Positions 25,618 through 36,646 of a stretch of 45,334 nt of DNA are shown one piece after another (positions within the stretch are counted from its first letter, which is position 1; each line of letters starts with the position of its first letter). Source of the stretch: Pseudomonadota bacterium (GTDB lineage: Bacteria; Pseudomonadota; Gammaproteobacteria; Burkholderiales; Thiobacillaceae); the NCBI GenBank assembly GCA_021802945.1, contig JAJZRE010000017.1:1339-46672 (forward strand), read 5' to 3'. Under the pieces are notes generated by a model, which was not told the origin of the DNA, did no database searches, and saw only the letters and a program-made list of their open reading frames with translations. The position numbers were made by a program, and so were the translations under genes.

Positions 25618-28215
25618 ATGTCCAAGCTCGTCATCGTCGAATCGCCGTCCAAATCCAAAACCCTGAAAAAATACCTCGGTGCGGATTACGACATCCTCGC
25701 CAGCTACGGCCACGTGCGCGACCTGGAGCCGAAAACCGGCGCGGTCGACACCGAACACTTCACCATGAAGTATCAGGTCATCGAGCGCAACGCCAAGCAC
25801 GTCGAAGCCATCGTCAAGGCCGCCAGGAAAGCCGACGAAGTGCTGCTGGCCACCGACCCGGACAGGGAAGGGGAGGCGATTTCCTGGCACATCAGCGAAA
25901 TCCTCAAGGAACGCAAGGTCAAGACGCCGATGAAGCGCGTCGCCTTCTACGAGATCACCGAATCGGCGATCCAGGACGCGGTGCGGCATCCGCGCGAGAT
26001 CGCATCCGACCTGGTCGACGCGCAGCAGGCGCGGCGCGCGCTGGATTACCTGGTCGGCTTCAACCTGTCGCCGCTGTTGTGGCGCAAGATCAGCCCCGGT
26101 TTGAGCGCGGGGCGCGTGCAGTCGCCCGCCTTGCGCATGATCGTTGAGCGCGAGGAGGAGATCGAAGCCTTCGTCCCGCGCGAATACTGGACGCTGCATC
26201 TCGATACCCATAAAGGCAGCCAGCCGTTCACCGCCAGGCTCACGCACTTCAGGGGCGAGAAGCTCGAGCAGTTCACGGTCGAGCACGAGGCGCGCAGCAA
26301 GGAATGGCTGGCGACGCTGGAAGCCCGGGATGCGCGCGTCATGCGCATCGAGAAGAAGCGCCGCGCCCGCAACCCCGCCGCGCCCTTTACCACCTCGACC
26401 CTGCAGCAGGCCGGCGTGCGCCAGCTCGGCATGACGACCGACCGCGTGATGCGCACCGCGCAGCAGCTCTACGAGGGCATCGACCTCGGCGAGGGCCCGG
26501 TCGGCCTCATCACCTACATGCGGACCGACTCGGTCAGTCTGGCGCAGGAGGCGATCACCGATATCCGCAAGTATGTGGGCGCCCATTTCGACAGGGACTT
26601 CCTGCCGCCGACCGCCCAGCAATACAAGGCCAAGACCAAGAACGCGCAGGAAGCGCACGAGGCGGTGCGGCCGACCTCGGTGACGCGCACCCCCGAGGCG
26701 GTCAAGCAATTTCTCACGCACGACCAGGCCCGGCTCTACGAGCTGATCTGGAAGCGCACGGTGGCTTCGCAAATGACCGCTGCGCAGTTCGACACCGTCG
26801 CCGCCGACATCACCGTGGGCGAGGGCACCTTCCGCGCCACCGGGCAGACCCTGGCGTTCGCCGGCTTCCTCGCGGTGTACCAGGACGACGAGGACGAGGA
26901 GGGCGAATCCAGGCTGCCCGCGCTCGTCGAAGGCGAAACCCTGCCGGTCGACAGGCTCTACGGCGAGCAGCATTTCACCCAGCCGCCGCCGCGCTATACC
27001 GAAGCCTCACTGGTCAAGGCGCTGGAGGAGTACGGCATCGGCCGGCCGTCGACCTACGCCAGCATCATTTCCACCCTGCAGGACCGCGAATACGCGGTGC
27101 TGGAGAAAAAGCGCTTCCAGCCGACCGACGTCGGCCGCCTGGTCAACTGCTTCCTCACCCGCCATTTCAGCCACTACGTCGACTACGATTTCACCGCCAA
27201 GCTGGAGGACAAGCTCGACGACGTCTCCAACGGCAAGCGCGTGTGGACGCGCCTCCTGGGCGAATTCTGGAAGGAATTCGACGGCGACCTGAAAACCAAG
27301 CAGGACGTCGAGCGCGGCTGCCCGATCCTCGAGGCCTGCCCCAAGTGCGGCAAGCCGCTGTTCATGCAGGCAAGCAAGCGCGGGCTCTTCATCGGCTGTT
27401 CCGGCTATCCGGAATGCGACTACACGCGTCCGCTGCACGCGGCCACCGCCGAAGGCGACAACATCCTCGGCCAGGACCCGGCCAGCGGCCTCGACGTCAA
27501 GCTCTTGTCCGGGCGCTTCGGCCCCTATGTGCAGATCGGCGAGATGCCGGAAGACAAGAAGGCGCCGAAGCCGCGCCGCGCCTCGTGGCCGAAGGAGATT
27601 CCGCTGGACAGCGCGACGCTCGAACTGGCGCTGAAATTCCTCTCGCTGCCGCGCGAAGTCGGCCACCATCCGGTCACCGGCCTGCCGATCGTCGCCAACA
27701 ACGGCCGCTTCGGGCCCTATCTGCTGCACGACGGCAAGTTCAAGTCGATCCCCAAGACCGACAGCGTCTACGAAATCGATCTGCCGCGCGCGCTCGAGGT
27801 GCTGGCGATGGAACGCGCCCCGCGCGGCGCCGACTCCGCCGCCTCGGTGCTGAAGACCCTCGGACCGCATCCCGAGGACGGCAAGGACATCACCGTGCGC
27901 AGCGGCCGCTACGGCCCCTACGTCAAGCACGGCAGCACCAACGCCACGCTGCCGAAGGACATCACGCCCGAAGAAATCACCCTGGACGAGGCGCTCGGCC
28001 TGATCGCCGCACGCGTGGCCAAGGGGCCGGCCAAGAAACCGGCACGCAAGGCGGCCGCCAAGCCCGCGGCGGCGAAGAAGGCCAAGGCCGCCGACGCGGA
28101 CGAGCCGAAGCAGCCCGCGGCGAAAAAGCCGGCCGCCAAAAAGGCCCCGGCCAGGAAAGCGGCAACCAAACCCGCAGCCACCAGGAAATCGGCCGGCAAG
28201 AAACCTGCTGCATGA
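25618..28215 (+). CDS. topA: DNA topoisomerase I
   Basis: An 865-residue type IA topoisomerase that relaxes negative supercoils. The Toprim domain is at the N-terminus (KLVIVESPSKSKTLKKYLG; acidic triad near LATDPDREGEAISWH), and the catalytic Tyr300 lies in GLITYMRTDSVSL. At about 575-610 is a four-cysteine zinc ribbon (CPKCGKPLF ... CSGYPECDYT). Two more degenerate topo C-terminal repeats (RFGPYVQIG, RYGPYVKHG) follow. The last 65 residues are an Ala-Lys-Pro tail like histone H1, common in betaproteobacterial TopA. It starts 6 bases after smg. Confidence 0.97.
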   Translation: MSKLVIVESPSKSKTLKKYLGADYDILASYGHVRDLEPKTGAVDTEHFTMKYQVIERNAKHVEAIVKAARKADEVLLATDPDREGEAISWHISEILKERKVKTPMKRVAFYEITESAIQDAVRHPREIASDLVDAQQARRALDYLVGFNLSPLLWRKISPGLSAGRVQSPALRMIVEREEEIEAFVPREYWTLHLDTHKGSQPFTARLTHFRGEKLEQFTVEHEARSKEWLATLEARDARVMRIEKKRRARNPAAPFTTSTLQQAGVRQLGMTTDRVMRTAQQLYEGIDLGEGPVGLITYMRTDSVSLAQEAITDIRKYVGAHFDRDFLPPTAQQYKAKTKNAQEAHEAVRPTSVTRTPEAVKQFLTHDQARLYELIWKRTVASQMTAAQFDTVAADITVGEGTFRATGQTLAFAGFLAVYQDDEDEEGESRLPALVEGETLPVDRLYGEQHFTQPPPRYTEASLVKALEEYGIGRPSTYASIISTLQDREYAVLEKKRFQPTDVGRLVNCFLTRHFSHYVDYDFTAKLEDKLDDVSNGKRVWTRLLGEFWKEFDGDLKTKQDVERGCPILEACPKCGKPLFMQASKRGLFIGCSGYPECDYTRPLHAATAEGDNILGQDPASGLDVKLLSGRFGPYVQIGEMPEDKKAPKPRRASWPKEIPLDSATLELALKFLSLPREVGHHPVTGLPIVANNGRFGPYLLHDGKFKSIPKTDSVYEIDLPRALEVLAMERAPRGADSAASVLKTLGPHPEDGKDITVRSGRYGPYVKHGSTNATLPKDITPEEITLDEALGLIAARVAKGPAKKPARKAAAKPAAAKKAKAADADEPKQPAAKKPAAKKAPARKAATKPAATRKSAGKKPAA

Positions 28216-28610
28216 GCACGCCGCCCCGGCTGCTCATGCTCAATGCCTTCATCGGCACGGCGGGCTACAAGAAGCTGTATCAGGAACTGGGATACAGCGT
28301 CGTCGCCGAATGGTCGGAACGCAAGGCCATCAGCCTGGTTCGCAAGAGTCCGCCTGCCGTCATCGTGGCGGATTTCTACCACCAGACGGATTTCCGCGAC
28401 CGCCTGTCCAACCTCGAATCACTGCTGGCCGCGGTGCAAAGCGCGCCCCATACCCGCATCCTGGTCTTTTACGAAGCGGCCCACCAGGCCGTGCTCGACA
28501 AGGTCAGCGCGCGCCTGCGCATCGACGCCGCCCTGACGCTGCCGGTGCAGGAAGACCGCTTGCGCGCCACGCTGCGGACGTGGCGGGAAAGCGCGGCAGC
28601 GTCAATCTAA
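28212..28610 (+). CDS. Receiver-like small protein coupled to topA
   Basis: A 132-residue protein whose ATG overlaps the topA stop (ATGA). Its alternating strands and helices (RLLMLNAFIG, AVIVADFYHQ, HTRILVFYEAAH, AALTLPVQEDRLRATL) resemble a response-regulator receiver, with Asp in VIVADFYHQ at the phosphoacceptor position and a Pro where receivers have Lys-Pro (TLPVQ lacks the Lys). It is therefore a likely pseudo-receiver. No DNA-binding part is present. The family is not recognised by name; the coupling to topA suggests steady expression. Confidence 0.72.
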   Translation: MSTPPRLLMLNAFIGTAGYKKLYQELGYSVVAEWSERKAISLVRKSPPAVIVADFYHQTDFRDRLSNLESLLAAVQSAPHTRILVFYEAAHQAVLDKVSARLRIDAALTLPVQEDRLRATLRTWRESAAASI

Positions 28611-28687
28611 GTCGCGCTCCGTATAGCGCCGCTAAGCGGCACGCGATCAGTCAACCAGCACCCGCGGCTATCGATAATTCCTACACA

Positions 28688-29554
28688 TCACACGCTTCGT
28701 GCCTGCTTCGCTCGTTCCTCCGCACCGAGTGACCGCAGTTTCTGCACCGCGCGCGCCAGGTGTGCCTCATCCCGGTCCAGCGGGAACACCATGTAAACAG
28801 GTAGCGTGATAAGAGGGCTTTCGTGCACCCGCCACACGCGCTCTTGTTCGATCGCACCGTACACGGTGCGCTGCGGCAGATAGGCCGAACCGCCGCGAGA
28901 CTCCATCAACTGGTGTCCGATCCAGCCGATATTGGCGATCCGCGCCGGCGTTTCCACGCCCGGAAAGCGGGCGGCGAACTGGGCATGGAACTCCGGGCCC
29001 CAATCCACGTGGATGTAGTTAGGGTCTGGCCAGGGGCGCCCAGGATTGCTGCTGACCAGCACCAGGGACTCGTCGAACAGGTGTTCCACGGCCAGACCGG
29101 GGCGGCTCTCGGGAGTGTACATGACGCCGATGTCGACAATGCCCTGGACCAGTCCCTGCATGATGCCCTCCTCGAAACCGAGTTCCAGGCGCAGTGACAC
29201 ATCGGGAATGACGTCGCGCATCCAGTCCTCCCAGCGCGGCAGAAAGTCCTCCCACAGGGCGCTACGTCCGCTTAGAGTCAGGCCGCCGCTGAAGCCGCTG
29301 GGGAGGCTGACTTCTTGACGGGCTTGTTCCAGCGCTCTGACCATGGTTTTGGCGTGGCGCAGGAAACGATGCCCGGCGGCGGTCAGTTCCGCGCCGCCGC
29401 GCCCGCGCCGGAACAGCCGCGCACCCATCCGTGCTTCGAGGGTCTGGATGCGGGCGCTGACCGTGGATTGGGTGATGTGTAGTCGTTCCGCGGCAGCGAC
29501 GAAATTGCCGGCAGCCGCGACAGCCAGGAAGGTACGGGCGTATTCAATGTCCAT
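28688..29554 (-). CDS. LysR-family transcriptional regulator
   Basis: A 288-residue LysR regulator. The winged helix-turn-helix fills residues about 1-60 (YARTFLAVAAAGNFVAAAERLHITQSTVSARIQTLE), followed by the linker helix and the two-lobed effector domain (LRLELGFEEGIMQGLVQGIVDIGVMY ... LFDESLVLVSSNP). The effector is unknown. LysR regulators usually control a divergent gene, but here the next upstream gene runs the same way, so the target is not obvious. It ends 77 bases after the receiver-like gene, tail to tail. Its AT-richer upstream gap and unrelated neighbours suggest acquisition. Confidence 0.93.
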   Translation of the reverse strand: MDIEYARTFLAVAAAGNFVAAAERLHITQSTVSARIQTLEARMGARLFRRGRGGAELTAAGHRFLRHAKTMVRALEQARQEVSLPSGFSGGLTLSGRSALWEDFLPRWEDWMRDVIPDVSLRLELGFEEGIMQGLVQGIVDIGVMYTPESRPGLAVEHLFDESLVLVSSNPGRPWPDPNYIHVDWGPEFHAQFAARFPGVETPARIANIGWIGHQLMESRGGSAYLPQRTVYGAIEQERVWRVHESPLITLPVYMVFPLDRDEAHLARAVQKLRSLGAEERAKQARSV

Positions 29555-29590
29555 GAAAGGCTTCCTGTAGATTCAATATCCCGATACATA

Positions 29591-29809
29591 TCATTTGTTG
29601 AATATTATTCCCCCTGCGCTTCGAACGAGGTGGGTGTAATGAAACAAGATGGAACCGTTGGCCTGGGAAAGGCCCTCATCCCTCGTCCAGCCAGCCACAT
29701 GCAGCGGGCGACCGTACTCGCGTATACGTCCGCCCGACCGGAGAGCCTCAAGCGTTCGGGCACCACCGAATACTAGAAGCCGGGTCCGTACACTGGGTGC
29801 AGTGCTCAA
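29591..29809 (-). CDS. Doubtful 72-residue reading frame
   Basis: A 72-residue frame (MSTAPSVRTRLLVFGG ... SILFHYTHLVRSAGGIIFNK) that overlaps the 3' end of the upstream orphan gene by 62 bases. No family is recognised. A 45-residue frame (29639-29776) also runs on the plus strand through the same bases. With no ribosome site found for either, this is most likely non-coding or a remnant; it is listed because the gap has no better candidate. Confidence 0.2.
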   Translation of the reverse strand: MSTAPSVRTRLLVFGGARTLEALRSGGRIREYGRPLHVAGWTRDEGLSQANGSILFHYTHLVRSAGGIIFNK

Positions 29810-30359
29810 TGATTTCTCTCCCTAATCCGGTCGACTGCATGGCCGAATAGTCGTACCAGGTGCACGAAATGATCTCGCAGCCTGGGTATTCACGCTCCGC
29901 CTGCTCAGCCGCATCATCGGGCTCGACCGCGTCGCAGTCGAAGGCGAGCTTGAACTTGTCGCCCCGCTTCTCGTAAAGCATCACGCGGTACGGTTTTAGA
30001 TGTGCGCTGGACATCGCGTTCCGCAGCCGGCGTTTTTCGACCGCCGCTCCAAATGACTCAACGTAATGATTTCCGGTATTCTCGAATGCATCGCCATGAT
30101 CGCGCGCGTCGAGAGCGGCACCCAGCATGGCTGCAGTTTTCCAGGGTGATTCACCAAAAATGCTCACCCAGCTAAGGTGCCTTACCTCAAGCCATAATTC
30201 TTTGAGGCTGGCTTCGGTTGCGCCCGCGGAGACGAGCCCGTCAATGAGAACTTCAATAGGTTTGCCAACACCACCGATGGCCGAATCGGTAAAGCGGCAC
30301 CACCGATGCAGCGCTTCGGCATGTGAAAGGCTCCGGAATTGATGTTGAACATTCAGCAT
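29748..30359 (-). CDS. Orphan hypothetical protein (203 residues)
   Basis: A 203-residue soluble protein of unrecognised family. The N-terminal half is helical with a Trp-rich segment (LWLEVRHLSWVSIFGESPWKTAAML). The C-terminal part (about 132-180) is a compact alpha/beta piece, YRVMLYEKRGDKFKLAFDC followed by DDAAEQAEREYPGCEIISCTWYD, which looks like a small stand-alone domain seen at the ends of other proteins. The ATG at 30359 has a strong GGGGAGG ribosome site; an ATG at 30404 would add 15 residues. Cysteines cluster at the C-terminus (CTQC...WC). The gene has no functional neighbours. Confidence 0.65.
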   Translation of the reverse strand: MLNVQHQFRSLSHAEALHRWCRFTDSAIGGVGKPIEVLIDGLVSAGATEASLKELWLEVRHLSWVSIFGESPWKTAAMLGAALDARDHGDAFENTGNHYVESFGAAVEKRRLRNAMSSAHLKPYRVMLYEKRGDKFKLAFDCDAVEPDDAAEQAEREYPGCEIISCTWYDYSAMQSTGLGREIIEHCTQCTDPASSIRWCPNA

Positions 30360-30450
30360 GCCCCTCCCCTTGAGATCAAGGCGCTCACCATCACGACGAA
30401 GCATCCTTATTTCCAGGAGGGGCGTTGCGTGGCACGGTGAACCGGAACGC

Positions 30451-30468
30451 GAAGATGTCGACATCTTC
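30451..30468. promoter_or_regulatory. Perfect 18-bp palindrome upstream of the orphan gene
   Basis: GAAGATGTCGACATCTTC is a perfect dyad, 92 bases before the preferred ATG (30359) and 47 before the alternative (30404). Its size and symmetry fit an operator for a dimeric regulator; it could also fold as a hairpin, but no T-run follows. Confidence 0.5.
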
Positions 30469-30823
30469 CGCCCTTTTCTCAGCCTAGGGGTTTGTCAAGG
30501 CGAAATAAGTCAAAAAAACTGAATGCGGGCGCCGCTGAAACGGCTCCTCCGATCAACTTGTTTGATCAGAGACCGCGAATGGGCGGGCGCCGCGCTGAAT
30601 TGACGCGAAACGCTTCGGATTGTTCGGAGGACGATTCGTGCCGTATCTGCTGCCGTCCACCTTTGTAGGTTCTCAGAATCCGCGAGAAATTGCCTTCCAA
30701 AAAATCAAAGGTTTTCTCAATCAATTTGAGAATACCTCCCTAGCGCGTTCCCAAATTACCCGAGAAATTCCTACGCATTTCTCAACGATCTGAAATCAAC
30801 CCTCCAGTGGCTCCGATCCGGAT
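30469..30823. other. Non-coding, AT-richer gap with clustered inverted repeats
   Basis: No credible gene lies between the palindrome and the gyrB terminator. It contains a GATCAA/TTGATC inverted repeat near 30558-30574, a direct repeat of GCGGGCGCCGC near 30527 and 30581, and three GAGAA-type dyads from 30669 to 30785. Composition is visibly lower in GC than the flanking core genes. Confidence 0.55.
30669..30785. repeat. Cluster of three GAGAA/TTCTC inverted repeats
   Basis: TTCTC paired with GAGAA (30670-30688), TTCTCAA paired with TTGAGAA (30714-30732), and GAGAAAT paired with ATTTCTC (30762-30783) occur in about 115 bp. Shared arms and similar arm spacing suggest repeated binding sites or a decayed element. 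Confidence 0.45.
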
Positions 30824-30851
30824 AAAAGCCAACCGATGGGGTTGGCTTTTT
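30824..30851. terminator. Rho-independent terminator of gyrB
   Basis: An 11-bp stem, AAAAGCCAACC (30824-30834) and GGTTGGCTTTT (30840-30850), with a 5-base loop. It lies 66 bases past the gyrB stop. Read on the minus strand the stem ends in TTTTA, as expected for a terminator of gyrB; it has T-runs on both sides. Confidence 0.82.
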
Positions 30852-30865
30852 CATCTTGTCCCACG

Positions 30866-30879
30866 AAATCTAAAGATTT
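30866..30879. repeat. Short palindrome between gyrB stop and terminator
   Basis: AAATCT, two bases, AGATTT form a perfect dyad within the gyrB 3' untranslated region. It may add a weak hairpin before the main terminator; no other role is evident. Confidence 0.35.
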
Positions 30880-30916
30880 GGGAAAAATCCAGATTTCAAT
30901 GGGATCCTACACAACC

Positions 30917-33613
<2,697 letters not shown>

Positions 33614-33628
33614 CCTGTTCAGGATTAC

Positions 33629-34732
33629 TCAAATTCGCATCGGCATCACGACGTACTTGAAGCCGGGCTCGCCTTCGCTGGTCAGCAGCATGCTGCTGTT
33701 GGCATCGCCCAGCGACAGCGTGATCTCGTCGGTGTTGACCGCACCGAGGCCATCCAGCAGGTAGGTGACGTTGAAGCCGACATCGAGCGGTTCGCCGTCG
33801 TAGCCGACTTCGATTTCGTCAGCCGCTTCTTCCTGCTCGTTGTTGTTGCAGACGATGCCGAGCGTGTTCTCGCTCATCACCAGACGCACGCCGCGGAATT
33901 TCTCGTTCGACAGGATCGCGGCGCGCTGCAGGGCCTGCATCACGCTCTGGCGGTTGGCCTTGAGGTGCCGCGGCTGGCTGGCGGGGATGACGCGCTGGTA
34001 GTCGGGAAACTTGCCGTCCACCACCTTGGTCACCAGTTCCGTTCCGGGCAGGGTGATGGTGACCTGGTTGGCGCCGATGCGCAGTTCGACCGGATCGTCG
34101 ACGTCGCCCAGCAGCTTGGAGAGTTCGACCACGGTCTTGCGCGGAATGATGACTTCGCGCGCTTCGGCCCCGGTTCCGAGCGCGGTTTCGGCGTAGCTCA
34201 GGCGGTGACCGTCGGTGGCGACCACGCGCAGCTGTTTGCCGTCCAGCACCAGCAGCATGCCGTTGAGGTAGTACCGGATGTCCTGGCTGGCCATGGCGAA
34301 CTGCACCAGCTGCAGCAGGCGCTTCAGCGTTTTTTGCGGCAGGCGGATCGCTTCGCCCAGTCCTGTGCCGGTCTCGACCCGCGGAAAATCGGCGGCCGGC
34401 AGGGTCTGCAGCGTGAAGCGCGACTTGCCGGCGCTGACCACCACCTGGCTGTCCCTGGAGTCGAGCTTGACCTTGGCCGAGTCCGGCAACGCACGCACGA
34501 TGTCGAACAGCTTGCGCGCCGCGATGGTGATGGCGAAATCCTCACCCGCCTGCACGTCCAGCTGCGTGCTCACCTGCAGTTCCAGATCGGTTGCCAGCAG
34601 GGTCAGCTTGCTGCCTTTTTTCTCCAGCAGGAGATTGGACAGGATGGGCAGGGTATGACGGCGCTCGACCACCCCCACGACAGCGGTGAGTGAAGCCAGC
34701 AGTGCGTTGCGTTCGCTTTGTACTAATAGCAT
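33629..34732 (-). CDS. dnaN: DNA polymerase III subunit beta (sliding clamp)
   Basis: A 367-residue clamp that tethers polymerase to DNA. It begins MLLVQSERNALLASLTAVVGVVERRHTLPILSNLLLE, contains the three structurally repeated domains, and ends in the hallmark FKYVVMPMRI. Length matches the family. It lies between dnaA and gyrB in the standard order, after a 179-base spacer that contains DnaA boxes. The dnaN promoter must lie in that spacer or further up in dnaA. Confidence 0.97.
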   Translation of the reverse strand: MLLVQSERNALLASLTAVVGVVERRHTLPILSNLLLEKKGSKLTLLATDLELQVSTQLDVQAGEDFAITIAARKLFDIVRALPDSAKVKLDSRDSQVVVSAGKSRFTLQTLPAADFPRVETGTGLGEAIRLPQKTLKRLLQLVQFAMASQDIRYYLNGMLLVLDGKQLRVVATDGHRLSYAETALGTGAEAREVIIPRKTVVELSKLLGDVDDPVELRIGANQVTITLPGTELVTKVVDGKFPDYQRVIPASQPRHLKANRQSVMQALQRAAILSNEKFRGVRLVMSENTLGIVCNNNEQEEAADEIEVGYDGEPLDVGFNVTYLLDGLGAVNTDEITLSLGDANSSMLLTSEGEPGFKYVVMPMRI

Positions 34733-34911
34733 TTATATATTCCTGAGAATCATAATAAAGGCGACGTGAAACTGGGGATAAGCCTTGTTACCTAATTAAA
34801 ACAGCGAGTTGCTTCCTGTTTTGGGGTGTGGATAAAAACCGGGTATCGTGGGAAAAGTGGGGATGGTTTTCCTGCTTCCGGCACGCGACCCGTCTTATCC
34901 ACATTTCATCC
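34733..34911. other. dnaA-dnaN spacer with DnaA boxes, candidate origin region
   Basis: The 179-bp spacer has two perfect DnaA boxes in opposite orientation: TGTGGATAA (34827-34835) and TTATCCACA (34895-34903), plus a one-mismatch site TGGGGATAA (34773-34781). An AT-rich stretch (about 34725-34762, and ATTAAAACAG near 34795) could unwind. It may be oriC or part of it, or the autoregulated dnaN control region. Confidence 0.55.
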
Positions 34912-36285
34912 TCAGCCTGTCAGGCTTTGTAACAACACCAGATAATCGCGTCCGATGTCGGCCTCGGTCTCGCGCAGTTCGGCCACCTTGCGGCAGGCAT
35001 GGATCACCGTCGTGTGATCGCGGCCACCGAACGATTCGCCGATCTCCGGCAGGCTCTGGTTGGTGAGTTCCTTGGCCAGCGCCATGGCGATCTGGCGCGG
35101 GCGAGCCAGATTGCGCGTGCGCTTCTTGGAAAACATGTCGCCGACCTTGATCTTGTAAAAATCGGCGACGGTTTTCTGGATGTTCTCGATCGAGACGATA
35201 CGCGAAGTTGAGGCGATCAGGTCCCGCAAGGCTTCCTTCACCAGTTCCATGGTGATGGTTTTCTCATGGAAACGCGAGAAGGCGATGACCCGCTTCAGGG
35301 CGCCTTCCAGTTCGCGCACGTTGGAACGCACCTGCTTGGCGATGAAGAAGGCGACATTCTCGTCCAGCTTGACGTTTTCTGCTTGTGCCTTGGCCAGCAG
35401 GATGGCGACCCGCATTTCCAGTTCCGGCGGTTCGACCGCGACGGTCAGACCCCACGCAAAGCGGGATTTGAGACGGTCGTCGAGGCCGCTGATTTCCTTG
35501 GGGAAGGTATCGCAGGTGATGACGATCTGCTTCTTGTTCTCGATCAGCGAGTTGAAGACGTAGAAGAACTCTTCCTGGGTGCGGTCCTTTTTCGCCAGGA
35601 ACTGGATGTCGTCGATCAGCAGCAGGTCCAGCGACATGTAGCGCCGCTTCAGGTCGTCGAACTGCTTGTTCAGATAGGCCTTCACCACATCGTCGACGTA
35701 ATCGTTGGCGTGGATGTAACTGATGCGGGCGTCGGGGTTGGCCAGGCGCACGGTATTCCCGATGGCCTGCAGCAGATGGGTCTTGCCCAGCCCCACGCCG
35801 CCGTAGACGAACAGCGGGTTGTAGGCCACGCCGGGATTGTCGGCGATTTGCAGCGCCGCCGCGCGCGCCAGCTGATTGGCGCGGCCGGACACGAAATTAT
35901 CGAAGGTGAACCCCGGATTGATGCGCATCCCCATCTGGGCGGGCGCAGCAACGCCGGCCGGGATCGCAGCGGGCGTCGCGGCGGCGGCAGGCGCAGCGTG
36001 CGGCCGTGGCGCGCCGGTCTTTTTTCCCAGCGCGTAGACGATGGAGACCGGGCGCGCATAGAATTCCTGTGCCCAGCCATCGATGTGCTCGGCGAATTTC
36101 TCGCGCACCCAGTCCATCACGAAATGATTGGGCGCCAGAATGCGCACCTCGCCGTCGGCGTCTTCAAACACCAGGGGTTTGATCCACGTGCTGAACTGCT
36201 GCTGGGTCAGATTGGCGCGAAAGCGCTCTTGGCAAAGGTCCCAGAAGGAATCCATAGTCGAGGGGCGGGTGGCAGGAAGCTGCAT
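34912..36285 (-). CDS. dnaA: Chromosomal replication initiator protein DnaA
   Basis: A 457-residue initiator. Domain I ([26 protein letters not shown]) recruits DnaB and regulators; a Pro/Ala-rich linker follows; the AAA+ domain has Walker [15 protein letters not shown] and Walker [14 protein letters not shown]; the C-terminal domain carries the DnaA signature [18 protein letters not shown] that reads DnaA boxes. Three starts are possible: TTG at 36300 (with AGAAGAG upstream), ATG at 36285 (chosen), and ATG at 36255 just before domain I. Neighbouring DnaA boxes on both sides suggest self-regulation. Confidence 0.96.
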   Translation of the reverse strand: MQLPATRPSTMDSFWDLCQERFRANLTQQQFSTWIKPLVFEDADGEVRILAPNHFVMDWVREKFAEHIDGWAQEFYARPVSIVYALGKKTGAPRPHAAPAAAATPAAIPAGVAAPAQMGMRINPGFTFDNFVSGRANQLARAAALQIADNPGVAYNPLFVYGGVGLGKTHLLQAIGNTVRLANPDARISYIHANDYVDDVVKAYLNKQFDDLKRRYMSLDLLLIDDIQFLAKKDRTQEEFFYVFNSLIENKKQIVITCDTFPKEISGLDDRLKSRFAWGLTVAVEPPELEMRVAILLAKAQAENVKLDENVAFFIAKQVRSNVRELEGALKRVIAFSRFHEKTITMELVKEALRDLIASTSRIVSIENIQKTVADFYKIKVGDMFSKKRTRNLARPRQIAMALAKELTNQSLPEIGESFGGRDHTTVIHACRKVAELRETEADIGRDYLVLLQSLTG

Positions 36286-36322
36286 GGGATTCGAATGCAA
36301 ATCTTACTCTTCTTCTTTCAGG

Positions 36323-36331
36323 TTATCCACA
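36323..36331 (+). promoter_or_regulatory. DnaA box upstream of dnaA
   Basis: A perfect TTATCCACA lies 38 bases upstream of the chosen dnaA start, in the divergent dnaA-rpmH gap. It is well placed to autoregulate dnaA and may belong to the origin. Confidence 0.6.
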
Positions 36332-36372
36332 GGCACGGCGCCACCGATTTGCGACTGCGCCCCGGCCTTGGC

Positions 36373-36402
36373 TTGACATCCCCCGCATAGGGCTGGTCTA
36401 AT
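36373..36402 (+). promoter_or_regulatory. sigma70-type promoter for rpmH-rnpA-yidC-mnmE
   Basis: A perfect -35 TTGACA (36373-36378) and a -10 TCTAAT (36397-36402), separated by 18 bases, lie 81 bases before rpmH. This is the best match to the sigma70 consensus in the window and suits a highly expressed ribosomal gene. Confidence 0.7.
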
Positions 36403-36482
36403 GCACGGTTTTTCAACAGATTTTTTGTGATCGGCTCACCCACCCGACGGGATGGGCCGGTGCCAGCCAGAAAGGATATGCC

Positions 36483-36617
36483 ATGAAACGCACTTACCAG
36501 CCCTCCACCGTCCGCCGCAAGCGCACCCACGGTTTCCGTGCGCGCATGAAGACCAAGGCGGGCCGGGCCGTGATCAATGCGCGTCGCGCCAAGGGTCGCG
36601 CTCGCCTGGCTGTCTAA
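36483..36617 (+). CDS. rpmH: 50S ribosomal protein L34
   Basis: A 44-residue, strongly basic protein: [20 protein letters not shown], then [18 protein letters not shown] and LAV. This is the universal L34 sequence and length. An AAAGGA ribosome site lies 6 bases before the ATG. It begins the plus-strand half of the origin cluster and precedes rnpA by 29 bases. Confidence 0.98.
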   Translation: MKRTYQPSTVRRKRTHGFRARMKTKAGRAVINARRAKGRARLAV

Positions 36618-36646
36618 TCAACGCCAACCCAAACCAAGCGGGTGGC

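Noticed and set aside
26304-28211. 5' extension of the frame that ends at 28610
   Set aside because: The long frame runs inside topA in another register; only the part from the ATG at 28212 has receiver-like sequence.
28628-28640. GCCGCT/AGCGGC dyad after the receiver-like gene as terminator
   Set aside because: The stem is short with a one-base centre and no T-run follows.
29555-29620. LysR-type T-N11-A operator in the AT-rich gap upstream of the LysR gene
   Set aside because: An ATTCAA/TTGAAT pair exists, but the arms are short and too far apart for a convincing LysR box.
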